Position numbers and translations under genes: made by a program. From Molanna angustata (Eukaryota; Arthropoda; Insecta; Trichoptera; Molannidae): a stretch of 64,000 nt of DNA. Position 1 is the stretch's first letter; each line of letters opens with the position of its first letter. Of this stretch, positions 12,360-23,032 are shown piece by piece. Location of the stretch: assembly GCA_963576475.1 (NCBI GenBank), contig OY754980.1, positions 19,105,822 to 19,169,821 of the forward strand, in the 5' to 3' direction. The notes beneath the pieces were generated by a model, which had not been told where the DNA came from, searched no databases, and worked only from the letters and a program-made list of their open reading frames with translations.

Positions 12360-12557
12360 TACACTTCCTTGCACCCTGCGCAAGTGGCGAGTATATTGCC
12401 GTATGGCAATTTCTTCCAACTACCCAGTGGTTCCAGCCTAGAGAAGCAATATTTTCGTGAGAAATTAATTTAAATAAATTTCTCCTCTGCTGGGGATCGA
12501 ACCCAGGACGCCCGCACAGAAACCGAACCGCTTACCAACTGTGCCACGGCGGTTGGC
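12360..12557 (-). repeat. SINE-A, full length (tRNA-derived, LINE-type tail)
   Basis: The minus strand begins CCGCCGTGGCACAGTTGGTA (box A) and has CCTGGGTTCGATCCCCAGCA (near-perfect box B), a spacer with GAGAAATTTATTTAAATT, then TTGGAAGAAATTGCC, ATAC and GGCAAT as a 6-bp stem-loop, ACTCGCCACTTGCGCAGGGT and GCAAGGAAGTGT, then AT-rich sequence. The TTGGAAGAAATTGCC hairpin is shared with the LINE 3' ends at 4757 and 17548, so that LINE is its probable transposition partner. Confidence 0.8.
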
Positions 12558-12645
12558 ACAGTTCACAGAGAGAGTATAAATAATTATTTTTGTAATGTTA
12601 TTGATAGTTTTTTATGACATTTTTCGTTGTACAAAGATAATAAGT

Positions 12646-12735
12646 TCCTTGCACTATTGCAATTTGGCAATTTCTTCCAACTAACCAGTGTTTCCAGCCA
12701 AAAGAAGCAATATTGCCATAATAAATAAATTTATC
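12646..12735 (-). repeat. SINE-A, 5'-truncated
   Basis: Only the distal half is present on the minus strand: GGAAACACTGGTTAGTTGGA leads into AGAAATTGCC and a damaged hairpin, then GTGCAAGGAAC. The tRNA head is missing. It lies about 90 bp from the full copy at 12360 in the same orientation. Confidence 0.7.
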
Positions 12736-13099
12736 ATAATTTCAATGTTTTTTCAATGTAATTTCAGTGGAAGTCATTTTTTGTTTGTTATTTTTCGATA
12801 AATTCAAGTATCTAAAATATTTTAAGAAATGAATTAACGAGCCGATTAGAATGAGTTTATAATTATTAGAGCCTTGGTGCTTTCGATGGTCAAACCTCGA
12901 TCTATCAATACTGTGGACGAACCAACATTAAACTTACAAATAGTATTTTTTATCAGATTGAGAATAAATTCGCGAATCGGCTTGTTAGTTGTGAATTAGA
13001 ATGAAAACATGATTGTGCATATCTATGTGATAATAAAGACGGCAGAATGGTTTAGAAACAGTAAAGGCCACGGTGTGATTATGGTATTATTATCAATTT

Positions 13100-13440
13100 G
13101 TATGGTTCTCTCACACTTGCAGTCGTGACAAGCTGCCACCTGTACATGGAACGTTCGCCTCATTTCCTTCAACCGGCCGCCAACAATCGATTTTAGGATT
13201 TAAGTCCCTTGCAACGGCTCCCGGGCTTGTTGATGGAGATCCGATTGAATTGCAAAGTGCAAGGAGTCGCAATGCAATAATTCTATCACGTACTCGCAGG
13301 GTCCGATCGGACCTGGCCACGCTATCGGCCAATAATTGAGATTCATGGCACAATGTATCCACAGACTGGTGTTATTTGGGATTGCGTTGTTTCGAAGGGA
13401 CTGACGAGCGACACATTTGGTGTCTTGACCTTTTGAAAAT
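13100..13440. other. GC-balanced unique island
   Basis: The most GC-balanced unique block in the left half, with CG-rich words such as CAACCGGCCGCC and GTCCGATCGGACC (a palindrome around 13298). Two overlapping minus frames of 83 codons have no recognisable motif. Candidate conserved non-coding element, ncRNA exon or old exon; undecided. Confidence 0.35.
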
Positions 13441-13635
13441 AATGGAAACAATAAATTTAAGTAAAAGCTCTTAAATAATATTATTTTCCCCCATAATCAA
13501 ATAAATACCTAGATATTTGACTTTTTAGAACAATCGTTTTATTTATAATATGTTTTATATCTATAAGTTGTTTTCTTTATATTCTCTATATTTTTTGTAC
13601 TTGAGCGTCTTTCACTAGGCTTTATATTGTTTTTT

Positions 13636-14239
13636 ACTCCTCACTAGGTAACACAAGGTGATATAGTGGGGAGTTATGATTTCGCAATTTTTAAGGGTAT
13701 TTTTTTTGCAGATTATCAACTAGTATCATGCTGAGATTGTATTCTGAAAGTTTCATCACAATGTATCTGTGTGTGTGTGTGTGTGTGCTATGTGCTGTGT
13801 GTGTGCTATGTGCTGTGTGCAGTGTGCTATGTACGGCGTGTTCATTTTTACTTTATCGATTTTAGACTAAAGTACACATTCGATTCTATTCAAATTTTGC
13901 AAATTTGTATATCTAATACTCGATTAGATCCCATTAGATTTTAAACGATATATGAATAGTGCTTCTCAATTTTTTTAACTGTCAAATATTTCAAAGTGAC
14001 CCCAAGCACAGGAAAATTAAAATTTTAAATTTTTATTTTCAAATTCGTAAAAAGGCACATCACTTTCATAAAATGGCATTGAAGAGTTATCAAGTTTTCA
14101 TAATAAAATATTTAAATAAAAAATAATTTAACAAACTCATTTCATGAAAATGCTGAAAATTTTCTATACAAAATTTGAATACTTCATAGGATGGCTTGTT
14201 AGTGAGGAGTTTAGCGTTGGCCACAACCCACTCGTTTTA
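13636..14239 (-). repeat. ~600 bp dispersed repeat R600, copy 1
   Basis: Aligned by eye with copies at 20493 and 49750, which lie in the opposite orientation. In this copy's minus-strand reading: TAAAACGAGTGGGTTGTGGC, a shared ATTTCATGAAAATG..AACTTGATAACTCTTCAATG core, a CAATCTCAGCATGATAC segment, and an end where ACTCCCCACTA pairs with TAGTGAGGAGT. The internal (TG)n/TATGTGCTGTG tract (13765-13835) corresponds to shorter CA-rich tracts in the other copies. No open frame; class unknown. Confidence 0.7.
13765..13835 (+). repeat. (TG)n / GTGCTATGTGCTGTG microsatellite
   Basis: A GTGTGTGT run grading into GTGCTATGTGCTGTGTG units, inside R600 copy 1. The same position is CA/TG-rich in copies 2 and 3, so the tract is part of the family and expanded here. 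Confidence 0.75.
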
Positions 14240-14343
14240 CTCTCTTTTTATATTATTATCTGGTGTTAATAACAAAATAAGTCAATATTTTAATTGGTAT
14301 ACCCACAGACACGCTGTGCCTTGTGGGGTTTTTGTGTGCACAG

Positions 14344-14381
14344 TTGCCTTGTTTTGATATTAAATAATCAAAACAAGGCAA
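14344..14381. repeat. Perfect inverted repeat, 15-bp arms
   Basis: TTGCCTTGTTTTGAT / ATCAAAACAAGGCAA with an 8-base loop, all pairs perfect. Not part of a recognised element. Confidence 0.7.
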
Positions 14382-14938
14382 ATAAATAAAAAAAAATCTG
14401 GTTGATTCAATGTTAAGATCATTCATTAACAAAAAACAATCAAACTGGGACAAAACCTGCGAGGTAGGTAAGTTCTACATATAGGAAAAAAATATTGATT
14501 CATCTTGTGTTGTTACTTAACCGATACAAATATTCACAGCTGTCGTGTATTATTTTATTCTATTCAAATAGTATTTACCTATGTAAGTATTTCAAAATTG
14601 TTATCACATTGCACTCATGCGTTTTAAAATAAAATATATTAACTATCATATTTCACGAAACATTCATTTGTTGAAAACATAATTTATTATTATAAGACGT
14701 ATAAGTTTTCTCAATTTCTTCCATTCTTAATCTCAGATTCCAGATTAAAATCCTTGTTTATCTTTAATATTTTATTTATGTTATACCTGAGTATTAAAGA
14801 GCTACAAGTCGAAAAGGGCAATTTATTTTTCCTTCTTATAATAACTGTGTCTTTTCCTTTTAACAAAGAAACTTGGCTAAGTTCAGTTTGTCGATCGACA
14901 ATTCTTGTTTTACTTCGTATTTGTTGTACCTATTTAAT

Positions 14939-15035
14939 TTTAATTGATTATTGACGCGTTTCGTGCAAGGATCATCCCGACGATGCATTATTCTGACGAT
15001 GTACCTTACCCAAAACGCGTCAATAATCAATTAAA
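14939..15035. repeat. Inverted repeat, 23-bp perfect arms with CGCG core
   Basis: The left arm TTTAATTGATTATTGACGCG+TTT is perfectly mirrored by AAACGCGTCAATAATCAATT+AAA across about 50 bp. Pairing continues inward imperfectly (GCAAGG / CCTTACC). It could be a tiny foldback element or the arm pair of a MITE. Confidence 0.65.
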
Positions 15036-15539
15036 TCAATCGTCAATCAAATATCAGTGTATTTATATTATATTTGTAATATATTTACATTAAGAACTTG
15101 TTTTATCCATACAAATTTAAAGGTAAAATTCTTCCTTTCCTTTTGTTAATAATACAGTATTATTTTTTTTTGTTTCCGTGGCAACACTAACTCAAAATTA
15201 TTTTCGGACTTGTTGCCTTTTAAAACTAAGGTATCGTTATATGCTTATTTTTTTTATGTAAAATATAATCGTTGATTATACAATCTTATTTTATATTCTG
15301 AACCATTATTTCTCGGAGATTACACAAACTTTGCAGCATACGGATGGTTAATATTTTATGGTCTAATGTGCCGTTTTGTATGAGTAGGTACTTTAGTTTG
15401 TTATTAAAGATGCATGGAAAAATTAACGCGGTGAGATGGGGCAAGTTCTCATAATGAGTGGTGTGATTTGATGTCTATCCGACATGTTAATTAGTCTTAA
15501 AATACCCCCTTTATCTCCGCTTAACTCACGATTAAGTAG

Positions 15540-15850
15540 TTCCGAGACATTTAAGGTGACAGAAAAGTGGTGAGATCGAGATATAAACGCGCGAGATGCA
15601 TCTCACGATTTCATACTGCACATTCCAATGCAACGCCTTGCTTCTAGAAGATTTTTTTATCATCGGTGCACAACGTTCTTAAGCCCCCTTGGAATAGTAT
15701 AATCTCTCCCGTATACATGAGCGTCGGATTGAATAAATTGGCAGATTGCAAGCTTTGGATTCTCTCGGACAAAATAAGTAACGTTTCCGTAAAGTTCTCA
15801 CATAATCAACGTGTTGGAGATACCGTTGCATTATTATTATTATTATATTG
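15540..15850. other. Balanced-composition unique island
   Basis: Unique block with AACGCGCGAGATGCATCTCA (a 14-bp near palindrome) near 15590 and less A/T than flanks. The 61-codon open frame has no recognised motif. Possible conserved non-coding segment. Confidence 0.25.
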
Positions 15851-16289
15851 AATTCTAATAAAAAGCAATTTCAGTATACGGTCGACACATTAATATATCG
15901 ACATAGACACATCCAAAGATTTTTACTACAATACATTTTATACATTACATTTGTATAAATATTATCACACAATAATTTGGAGTTAAAATATAGGCTTTTA
16001 TAGTAGATACATATTAGGGTCGTTTACAAATTTAGCAGCTAATTTTGTCCCTAAAAAAATCCTTTATAATAAATAACGTCAAAACCTCATTTTTTAACAT
16101 AAATATCACAGTAGTGAGCATTTTATATAAACAATAATATTCGTGATTCTATTTTTCCCATTTTTTAAATGCAACAATGTGGTCATTCCTCTTAACATAA
16201 CTGTTTTCCCTACAAACTACACAAAGTTTATAAAAGTATAACATATTAATTTTAATTTAAAATTTTACACGCTAAGTTTAATTTATATT

Positions 16290-16370
16290 GATTTATTTAT
16301 TTGAATCTTTCTGTACATATAATTAGTACCCTGATGGGTTTATTGCCTAATGACAATTACTTCTTAGTGA
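16290..16370 (-). repeat. Diverged LINE 3' end (hairpin family)
   Basis: The minus-strand reading gives GAAGTAATTGTCATTAGGCAATAA with the loop region retained, then ATGTACAGAAAG and an AAATAAAT tail at 16290-16301. Same layout as 4757-4980 but eroded; the GGTTGG lead-in is lost. Confidence 0.5.
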
Positions 16371-16615
16371 ATAAATAATATTCATGATTATTATTGTTAA
16401 TTATAAATGTTTACTACTGCGATTTATGTAAAAAAAAATGAGGTATTAACCTTATTAATTATAAAGGATTTTTTTCTCTACTTATTTTGTCATTGTAAAT
16501 ATGGTGTGATAAATAAATATATTGCTGCATTTCATTCAAGAATTTTCAGTAGTGTTTAAGTTAGTTACTCACTGTATTTTGAAGCGTCTTAGGTCAAGTA
16601 TATCAGTGATTATAA

Positions 16616-16668
16616 TAAGTGGCAAGTTCGTTTGACTCCTAGTGCTAACGTCGTGGGTTCGTTTTTTT
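16616..16668 (+). repeat. Possible truncated tRNA-like SINE head
   Basis: CTAGTGCTAACGTCGTGGGT TCG has a box B-like core, preceded by a loosely tRNA-like GTTCGTTTGACTCC. It is cut off by a T run, which could also act as a polymerase III terminator. Weak. Confidence 0.25.
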
Positions 16669-16879
16669 TTTCACGTTTAAAATAAATTTCTTACAGTATG
16701 TTTCTCTGGATTATTTATTTTCTTGTTTTAAACATTTTGCAAAAATTTAATAATGAGTGCAAAATGGCGGCCCTATTAGATTACTTAGTTAGGTAGCTCC
16801 CAATAGTGGAGGATGCATTATATAATTATTATTCGTATTACAATACACGATGATAAAATGATGTAGTTGTTGAACAAGG

Positions 16880-17335
16880 AGCATTTTCAATATTCATTGG
16901 ATAGTGTTAAACACAGCTAACATATTAATTCACATCATCCATCATCTGCCCGAGTATGTTAAGCGATCAAAGAGTAATCAATTATGTACCATTTGTTGGA
17001 TCCATTGTTTATGTGTTATACCACGTAATAAAGTTATGTCGATGATGGCCTATTGTAGTAGGCAGACTACACAGCATCGTTTTGCGTTGGCGTGGTACGA
17101 ATGTTGTTGTGTTACAGAGTCTGGACATACCAGCATACTCTTATTAGCAGCCTCTAACAAATTGGACTGGGCTGGACTCACTAGACCCGCATACGGAGAT
17201 AATACGATCATGGACATTTTGGGATTGTACCTTATACGAACTTCCTCCTCCATTGTTATTTGCCGAGTCAATAGAATCACTAATCTATTTATTGCAAATT
17301 ATTGGAGCTTTGTCAATATTAAAAAATCGTAAATA
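16880..17335. other. Balanced-composition island with open frames on both strands
   Basis: A 142-codon plus frame (16904-17332) and a 76-codon minus frame (17050-17280) overlap in a non-repetitive block. The plus product is Cys/His/Ile-rich with no recognisable domain; the minus product has no motif. Long frames on both strands suggest a low-stop composition island rather than a gene. It could still be a conserved regulatory segment or an old exon. Confidence 0.25.
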
Positions 17336-17547
17336 GAATATGTAAATCAAAGCGTAATAGTCGATCTGGGAACAATTTTGTATCCTCTGTTCTACCCAAA
17401 TTAAGAATTCACATACCTATATATGAAGTGAATTATGTAACTTTAAGTGGATTATTTTTTTCTCAATCATTTGTTATTACATTCTGGATAGTATTTTATT
17501 CTAGAGTGTTTGAAGATTTTGAGAAACTAACAGCTGCCGATCTATTA

Positions 17548-17650
17548 TTTTTATTATATATTTTAAACATTTTGTACACATTGCATTAAAAGTACACAAT
17601 GACGGGCTTGTTGCCATACGGCAATATCTTCCAGCCAACCACATTCATTT
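17548..17650 (-). repeat. LINE 3' end (hairpin family)
   Basis: Minus strand: GTGGTTGGCTGGAAGATATT, then ATTGCC, GTAT and GGCAA in stem-loop order, GCCCGTCATTGTGTAC, TGTACAAAATG and an AT-rich end. The loop matches the SINE-A version (ATAC/ATAT-like) more than the copy at 4757 does, linking the two families. Confidence 0.65.
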
Positions 17651-17659
17651 GGTGAAGTA

Positions 17660-18845
17660 GAATTTCCTTATTACACGTACCAATTTATGTGAGAAATCCC
17701 CTGAGGAACACTGGCAGACAAATTTACCAAATCTGATAGATTTTTTTTAGATTTGACACTTTCTTGGTTCGCTTAATTATTTATTTGTTCAATTTCTGAA
17801 TATAGTATGTCAAAAGTGTAGTGAAAAAATTAGTATGTAAAAAAGTAAATAAGGATTTGTATACTTTTGTTTAATTTATAAAATAATAATTATAATAATG
17901 GGATTTTTATCCCAGTTTTTTTATATAATCACATTTATTTAAATAACTAAAAAATAATGATATTAAAAAAAAAAATTAACATTTAGTTGAATATATGAAT
18001 ATAATTTAGTAAATCAAATAGGTACCTATACAAAATGTGAAATCACATGAGACAATAATTCTCGCTCAGGTATATATAATTTATTTATATATTTTTAATT
18101 TAATTATTAATATAAACAGTACATAGTACCTACATAATATCAAAAACAAGTTAATAATACATATTAGATTCAACCCATGAAATAATTACGGAAGTGATAC
18201 AAATTCTACAATATTTAATATATTAGAAATTACTGAAAATATTTAAAATTTAAATATTCCTTTAATCTGTGTTTTGATGATATTTTTCGTCATAGAATCT
18301 GTTAACCCGTAACATGGCAAATAATCGAACATTCTGAAGAATATAGGATGAATTATGTTACTAGTAAGATATTATAAAATTTATATTTTTTAAAATAAAT
18401 TCCATCTCTCTCTTTTATATACAATATCTCTGTGTGCACTCTTCTCGTCAACACACGTAGTTTTGTCAATTAGTGATACTTATAACGACAATGTACGTTT
18501 TTCCAAGAATTAATTCCCGTGTTAATTGGATTTGTTATTTTTTCAGCTCTGTTAAACGCTCCATATAATATACCGGCGCTATTCTTTCTTTGTATCAACT
18601 ACTCATTTCAAATTTAACCGCTCATTCATTTTAATTAAAAATGAATAGACCGGTTTTGCACATGTCCAACAATACATTTTATATCTATCTGTGCGGTCAC
18701 CTATTTTATATAAACATTTACGACCAATCGAAAGATGTCGGTCCTCGATGGTATTTGTACATTTATTTTTACTAATGTTATCATATCCACACATACCTAA
18801 TCATTCAATACCAAACTTTTGAAAAACAAGAAACCTTACGTTACT
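17660..18845. other. Very AT-rich stretch, nothing recognised
   Basis: Extremely A/T-rich between 17850 and 18420, including an A run near 17970. No repeat landmark, RNA gene or plausible coding frame. Confidence 0.55.
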
Positions 18846-19252
18846 GGGTGCCTAATCAACGTGCAAATTTGGAAAAAAAAAGAAAAGAAAAGAAAAGAAA
18901 GGAAAGGAAAGGAAAGGAAGGAAAATAAAAGGAAGGAAAAGAAAAGAAAATAAAAGAAAAGAAAAGAAAAGAAAAGAAAAGAAAAGAAAAGAAAAGAAAA
19001 GAAAAGAAAAGAATGGAAAAGAAAGGAAAAGAAAATAAAAGAAAAGAAAAGAATAGAAAAGAAAAGAAAAGAAAAGAAAAGAAAAGAAAAGAAAAGAAAA
19101 GAAAAGAAAAGAAAAGAAAAGAAAAGAAATAAAAGAAAAGAAAAAATAGCACAATGTACGAAAGTGACATTTGTCGACATGCAACTGACATGTCCATACA
19201 TTGAGTTTTCTTTTCTTTACCATCGCTAAATTGACACGTAGACTAGGCACCC
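18846..19252. mobile_element. Short TIR element (MITE-like) enclosing an AAAAG array
   Basis: The ends form 25-base terminal inverted repeats: GGGTGCCTAATCAACGTGCA at the left versus GGGTGCCTAGTCTACGTGTC as the reverse complement of the right end, 21 of 25 positions matching. The interior is almost wholly a polypurine pentanucleotide array plus about 80 bp of unique sequence. There is no transposase frame, so it is non-autonomous if mobile. Target duplication is not clear (flanks TTACT / TATTT). Confidence 0.55.
18873..19147 (+). repeat. (AAAAG)n microsatellite, imperfect
   Basis: About 270 bp of AAAAG repeats with GGAAAGGAAA variants at the left end and occasional AAAAT or AATGG interruptions. 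Long Phe/Ser/Leu frames on the minus strand in all three phases are translation of this repeat, not genes. Confidence 0.95.
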
Positions 19253-20155
19253 TATTTCTTCTCCATCACTAATCGTTCTGCTTATGGGGACTACCCCAAA
19301 GGGAAGCTTTGCAAAACTGAAAAAACACACGAAGAACTCTAAAATCTTGTAGACACTGCGCTCATATATACCAAAGAGAGATAATTACAAGAAAATATCG
19401 TATTTTTGAAAGCCCTGAAGTTGCTCTTCGTAGTTATAAGGTCTTTCGTAGGTACTTACTATTTATAGAAACCTTTTTTTATTTTAACGATTTTGATATC
19501 GTTTATATTGTAGAATAATGAAGCGATATAATTAATTCTACTATTTTTTTTGTTTGTCTTAATAGGACGATTGTTTCGCCAAATAAGTACCTTTAAACCT
19601 AATAAAATAAAAACATTAAAAAGACACCATATCTTTTCTTCGTTTCTCTAGCAATTGCCCTACATACATGGTGATGAGGTTTGATTTTTGCCTCTTGCGC
19701 TTTTGCGTTTTTGAATTGTCGCGGAACAGTTCACCTTACATCCAAATGATAGATAACGATGTTATTTCATTCAGCGAATTATTTTAATACGAAATAATTT
19801 CATAAAAGCACAGTTTCTGATCTTCATAGGTTGTACCTACCTACTTAGATTTACAAAATGATTGTGTCTAATATCATGTTATATTTAGGTAGATAACTCG
19901 TATATACCTACATGTTTGCATCCACTCAATGTCATGTTAAGTACTAACGGTTCTATACAAGATGTCATACTTCCTGTATTGGTGTTCAAGAGCCATCTTT
20001 TGAATTATGGGATAAGATACACGTACATGGATAACACAGATTGCACTACCAATTGGATATAAGTCTTATGTACTTACATATTTCGATGAATGACGTGAAT
20101 AGGATTTTATATATGATCCCCGTTTTATAATTCTGAAAAATGCTTTCTTGCATAG
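19253..20155. other. Mixed AT-rich stretch, nothing recognised
   Basis: No repeat family seen and no coding frame with a recognisable motif. Confidence 0.5.
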
Positions 20156-20159
20156 TACA

Positions 20160-20345
20160 TACAGGAAAGACAGTTGATATGGTATGGGCACACTGAACGC
20201 AGAAACCAAGAGATTTCCATGAATATTCCTGGACAAAGACGAAACCAATAGCAGAGACATGGCCTAGGTGACGTAATACAGGACAGAAGGACCTATAATT
20301 TGAGGACGAGGAGAGCTGACCCCAACAGTCAACACAGACATAGCA
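20160..20345 (+). pseudogene. LINE ORF2 C-terminal relic (RTE-like pattern)
   Basis: Interrupted frames read roughly YGH.ERRNQE, then ISMNIPGQRRNQ and, in a different frame, LRTRRADPNSQ. This fits the end of RTE-like endonuclease/RT ORFs, where WxGHxxR is followed by GxxxRGRPxxRW and a terminal DRxxWRxxxRxADP motif. Stops and frame changes show it is long dead. Partial match; a diverged relic is the best explanation. Confidence 0.4.
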
Positions 20346-20492
20346 ACACAGACATATTGGGATATAGCAAGGTAGAAGATAGTAGGTACTATGTTGCTTT
20401 TGCAGTCTATTTAAAAAAATCATTGAAAAACACACCCAGTCAATCCAAAGTTAAAATATTTAATGGTTACTTGCCACTATATAAAGTCATAT

Positions 20493-21020
20493 TAAAACGA
20501 GTGGGCTGTGGCCAACTCTAAACTTCTCACTAACAAGTCTGTCTATAAAATATTCAAATTTCGTATGGAAAATATACAGCATTTTCATGAAAAGAATGAG
20601 TTTGTTAGATTATTTTTTATTTAAATATTTTATTATGAAAACTTGATAATTCTTCAATGCTATTTTATGAAAGTGATCATCTTTGAAACTTGTCACTTTG
20701 AAATATTCGAAAGTTAAAAAAATTTAGAAGCACTGTTCAGATTTTCTTCAAAATCTAATGGAGTGTAAGCGAGTATTAGATATACAAATTTGCAAAATTT
20801 GAAACGAATCGAATGAGTAGGTACTTTAGTCTATAATCGATAAAGTAAAATAAACACGCCATATATAGCACACAACACATAGCACATACACAGATACATT
20901 GTGATGAAACTTTTATAATACAATCTCAGCATGATACAAGTTAATAATCTGCAATAAAAAATAGCCTTCAAAATTGCAAAACCATAGCTCCCCACTATAT
21001 CCCCTTGGGTTAGGGAGGAG
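20493..21020 (+). repeat. ~600 bp dispersed repeat R600, copy 2
   Basis: Plus-strand copy of the family at 13636 and 49750: AACGAGTGGGCTGTGGCCAA start, TTTATTATGAAAACTTGATA core, GATACATTGTGATGAAACTT, CAATCTCAGCATGATACAAG, and an end with CTCCCCACTATATCCCCTTG then GGTTAGGGAGGAG. The internal CA-rich block (20868-20900) is short. No coding capacity. The 73-codon open frame ending in its first bases is incidental. Confidence 0.7.
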
Positions 21021-21144
21021 AAAAAAAAAGTTTTTTAGAAATTAATAACCATATCACGAAGTAAATGCTGGTTTTATATTTTATTATTTCAATTTTTTTA
21101 TTTATTCGAACCAAGAAATTTTCAATTAATAATATTTACAATTA

Positions 21145-21342
21145 ACACTTCCTTGCACCCTGCGCAAGTGGCGAGTTTATTCCCGTATGGCAATTTCTTC
21201 CAACTAACCAGTATTTTCAGCCCAGAGATGCAATATTTGCGTGAGAAATAAATTTAAATAAATTTCTCCTATGCTGGGAAACGAACCAGGACGCCCGCAC
21301 AGAAACCGAACGACTTACCAACTGTGCCACGGCGGTCGGCAC
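21145..21342 (-). repeat. SINE-A, full length
   Basis: The minus strand matches the copy at 12360 over its whole length: CCGCCGTGGCACAGTTGGTA head, GTCCTGGTTCGTTTCCCAGC (box B damaged), GAGAAATTTATTTAAATTTA body, TTGGAAGAAATTGCC stem-loop, CGCCACTTGCGCAGGGTGCA and an AAGGAAGTGTTAATTG end. Confidence 0.8.
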
Positions 21343-22620
21343 TTTCTGACTATTTTTTTTTCAATAATTGTCTATATCCCTTCGATTAAAATACCGTAAA
21401 ACGTTAATTATGTTACACTTTTATTTTTATTGTACTTATATCATGGTGATATATATTTTATTTTTTGATTATGTACCTACCTACACTTAATGTATAATAT
21501 GCATTATCTAAAAAAATCTGCTTGAATACTTTTGTGAAATATTGCGTAAATAATTTTGAATTAAAATAAATATTACTACAACCTATCATAAAATTCACAA
21601 AAAAATATTTATAGAATATTATATACGCTGAAATATTTAGTTTATAATCATGAAACGTTTATAAAATAATTAATTTTTACCGGGATCTTCAAGTAGACAG
21701 CAATGTCTCAATTAACCGATAGTAGGTACTTAATGTATAAAAAGAATCCCTACTTAACTCATTATTTATCATATTAACACTTTGAATGAACATAACAACT
21801 AGCAACATTATGTTCAACGTTTTCATTGCATCTCGACTTAGCAGTAATTTTCATTCCTGCAATCTTTTGATACTGAAACATAAATAACTCATATCTGAGT
21901 TGTTTAGTGTCGTTAAACAATTAAGAAGCATTACTTACAAAGAAAGTAAGTCTCTTTATGTTAATTGCGTGTTTTATTTATTATGCCTAACGTGAATCCC
22001 AAGAAAATAGACGCTTTCAAGCGAGGAGTATAAATATATAGGTACTCCTATTTAGTTTATAAGAAACCTAAATTATGTACTATTTAGAAAATACCTTCAT
22101 TCAGTGGATACGAAGAGGTTTGAAACATATTGCAAATACCTACGGCAAAATATTTTATTGGTATGAGAGAAAAACTAAAGTATGTGAGTCATTAGTCTCA
22201 GGCCAGTCGCACTAACAAACATCATGTACTCGAACACCAGCAGTTTTCATGTCTTCCCACTACAGGTATCCGTTAATAGGTATCCACTTTACCAGTTCAT
22301 TTTTAAAAATCAACCGAACTATACATAGTGACTATAAAAAAATTGGTTTTATGCATCTTAATGTTTTATCCACACAGCCAAACAGTATTGTCAAAAAATA
22401 AACTTTTGTTACTGATAATAAAGGTTTGACTAAAACGCAGGTAGCTATTTCGGTTTCGTAATATTTTTTTTCAGTGATATCTACGTAAATAAAACAATTA
22501 TTGAAATCGGACAATGTAGTAGAATTATCACTGATCTGCAAATTGAAGGGTTTCATTATTTTTACGTGGATCCCATCATCAGATCTTGACCATATGTAAA
22601 TGAGACCATCACCATCTATT
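21343..22620. other. AT-rich stretch, nothing recognised
   Basis: No SINE/LINE landmark, array or convincing frame. The 74-codon minus frame at 22332-22556 shows no motif. Confidence 0.5.
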
Positions 22621-22677
22621 ATAAATCTCGCTTTCGTTCGTTACCTTAGCATTTTTACTTGGTTTACTAAATAGAAG

Positions 22678-22974
22678 TTGGCATGGCATGTAGGTATTAT
22701 TCAGTTGGCATGGCATGTAGGTATTATTCAGTTGGCATGGCATGTAGGTATTATTCAGTTGGCATGGCATGTAGGTATTATTCAGTTGGCATGGCATGTA
22801 GGTATTATTCAGTTGGCATGGCATGTAGGTATTATTCAGTTGGCATGGCATGTAGGTATTATTCAGTTGGCATGGCATGTAGGTATTATTCAGTTGGCAT
22901 GGCATGTAGGTATTATTCAGTTGGCATGGCATGTAGGTATTATTCAGTTGGCATGGCATGTAGGTATTATTCAG
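22678..22974 (-). repeat. Perfect 11 x 27 bp minisatellite in LINE 3' flank
   Basis: Eleven identical copies of a 27-mer (plus strand TTGGCATGGCATGTAGGTAT+TATTCAG), 297 bp. The unit is divisible by three, so it gives open frames on both strands (minus QLNNTYMPC x 11); these are translation of the array, not supported proteins. It lies immediately downstream of the minus-strand LINE relic at 23033-23582, separated by about 60 bp, so it probably sits in that element's 3' UTR. Perfect identity implies recent expansion or homogenisation. Confidence 0.95.
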
Positions 22975-23032
22975 TTTTTTCGTGGAGTAACCGGTGAAAA
23001 CCAAACAACAGAGGAGTTCTTAAGTTGCTTAG

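Noticed and set aside
16904..17332. 142-codon plus frame as a real gene
   Set aside because: No domain, signal or splice context, and a long open frame on the opposite strand; treated only as a composition island.
18836..19250. Three overlapping 113-132 codon Phe/Ser/Leu-rich minus frames resembling membrane proteins
   Set aside because: They are the three-phase translation of the AAAAG array and carry no independent information.
22678..22974. CRISPR-like array
   Set aside because: Units are contiguous with no variable spacers, and the window is from an animal genome.
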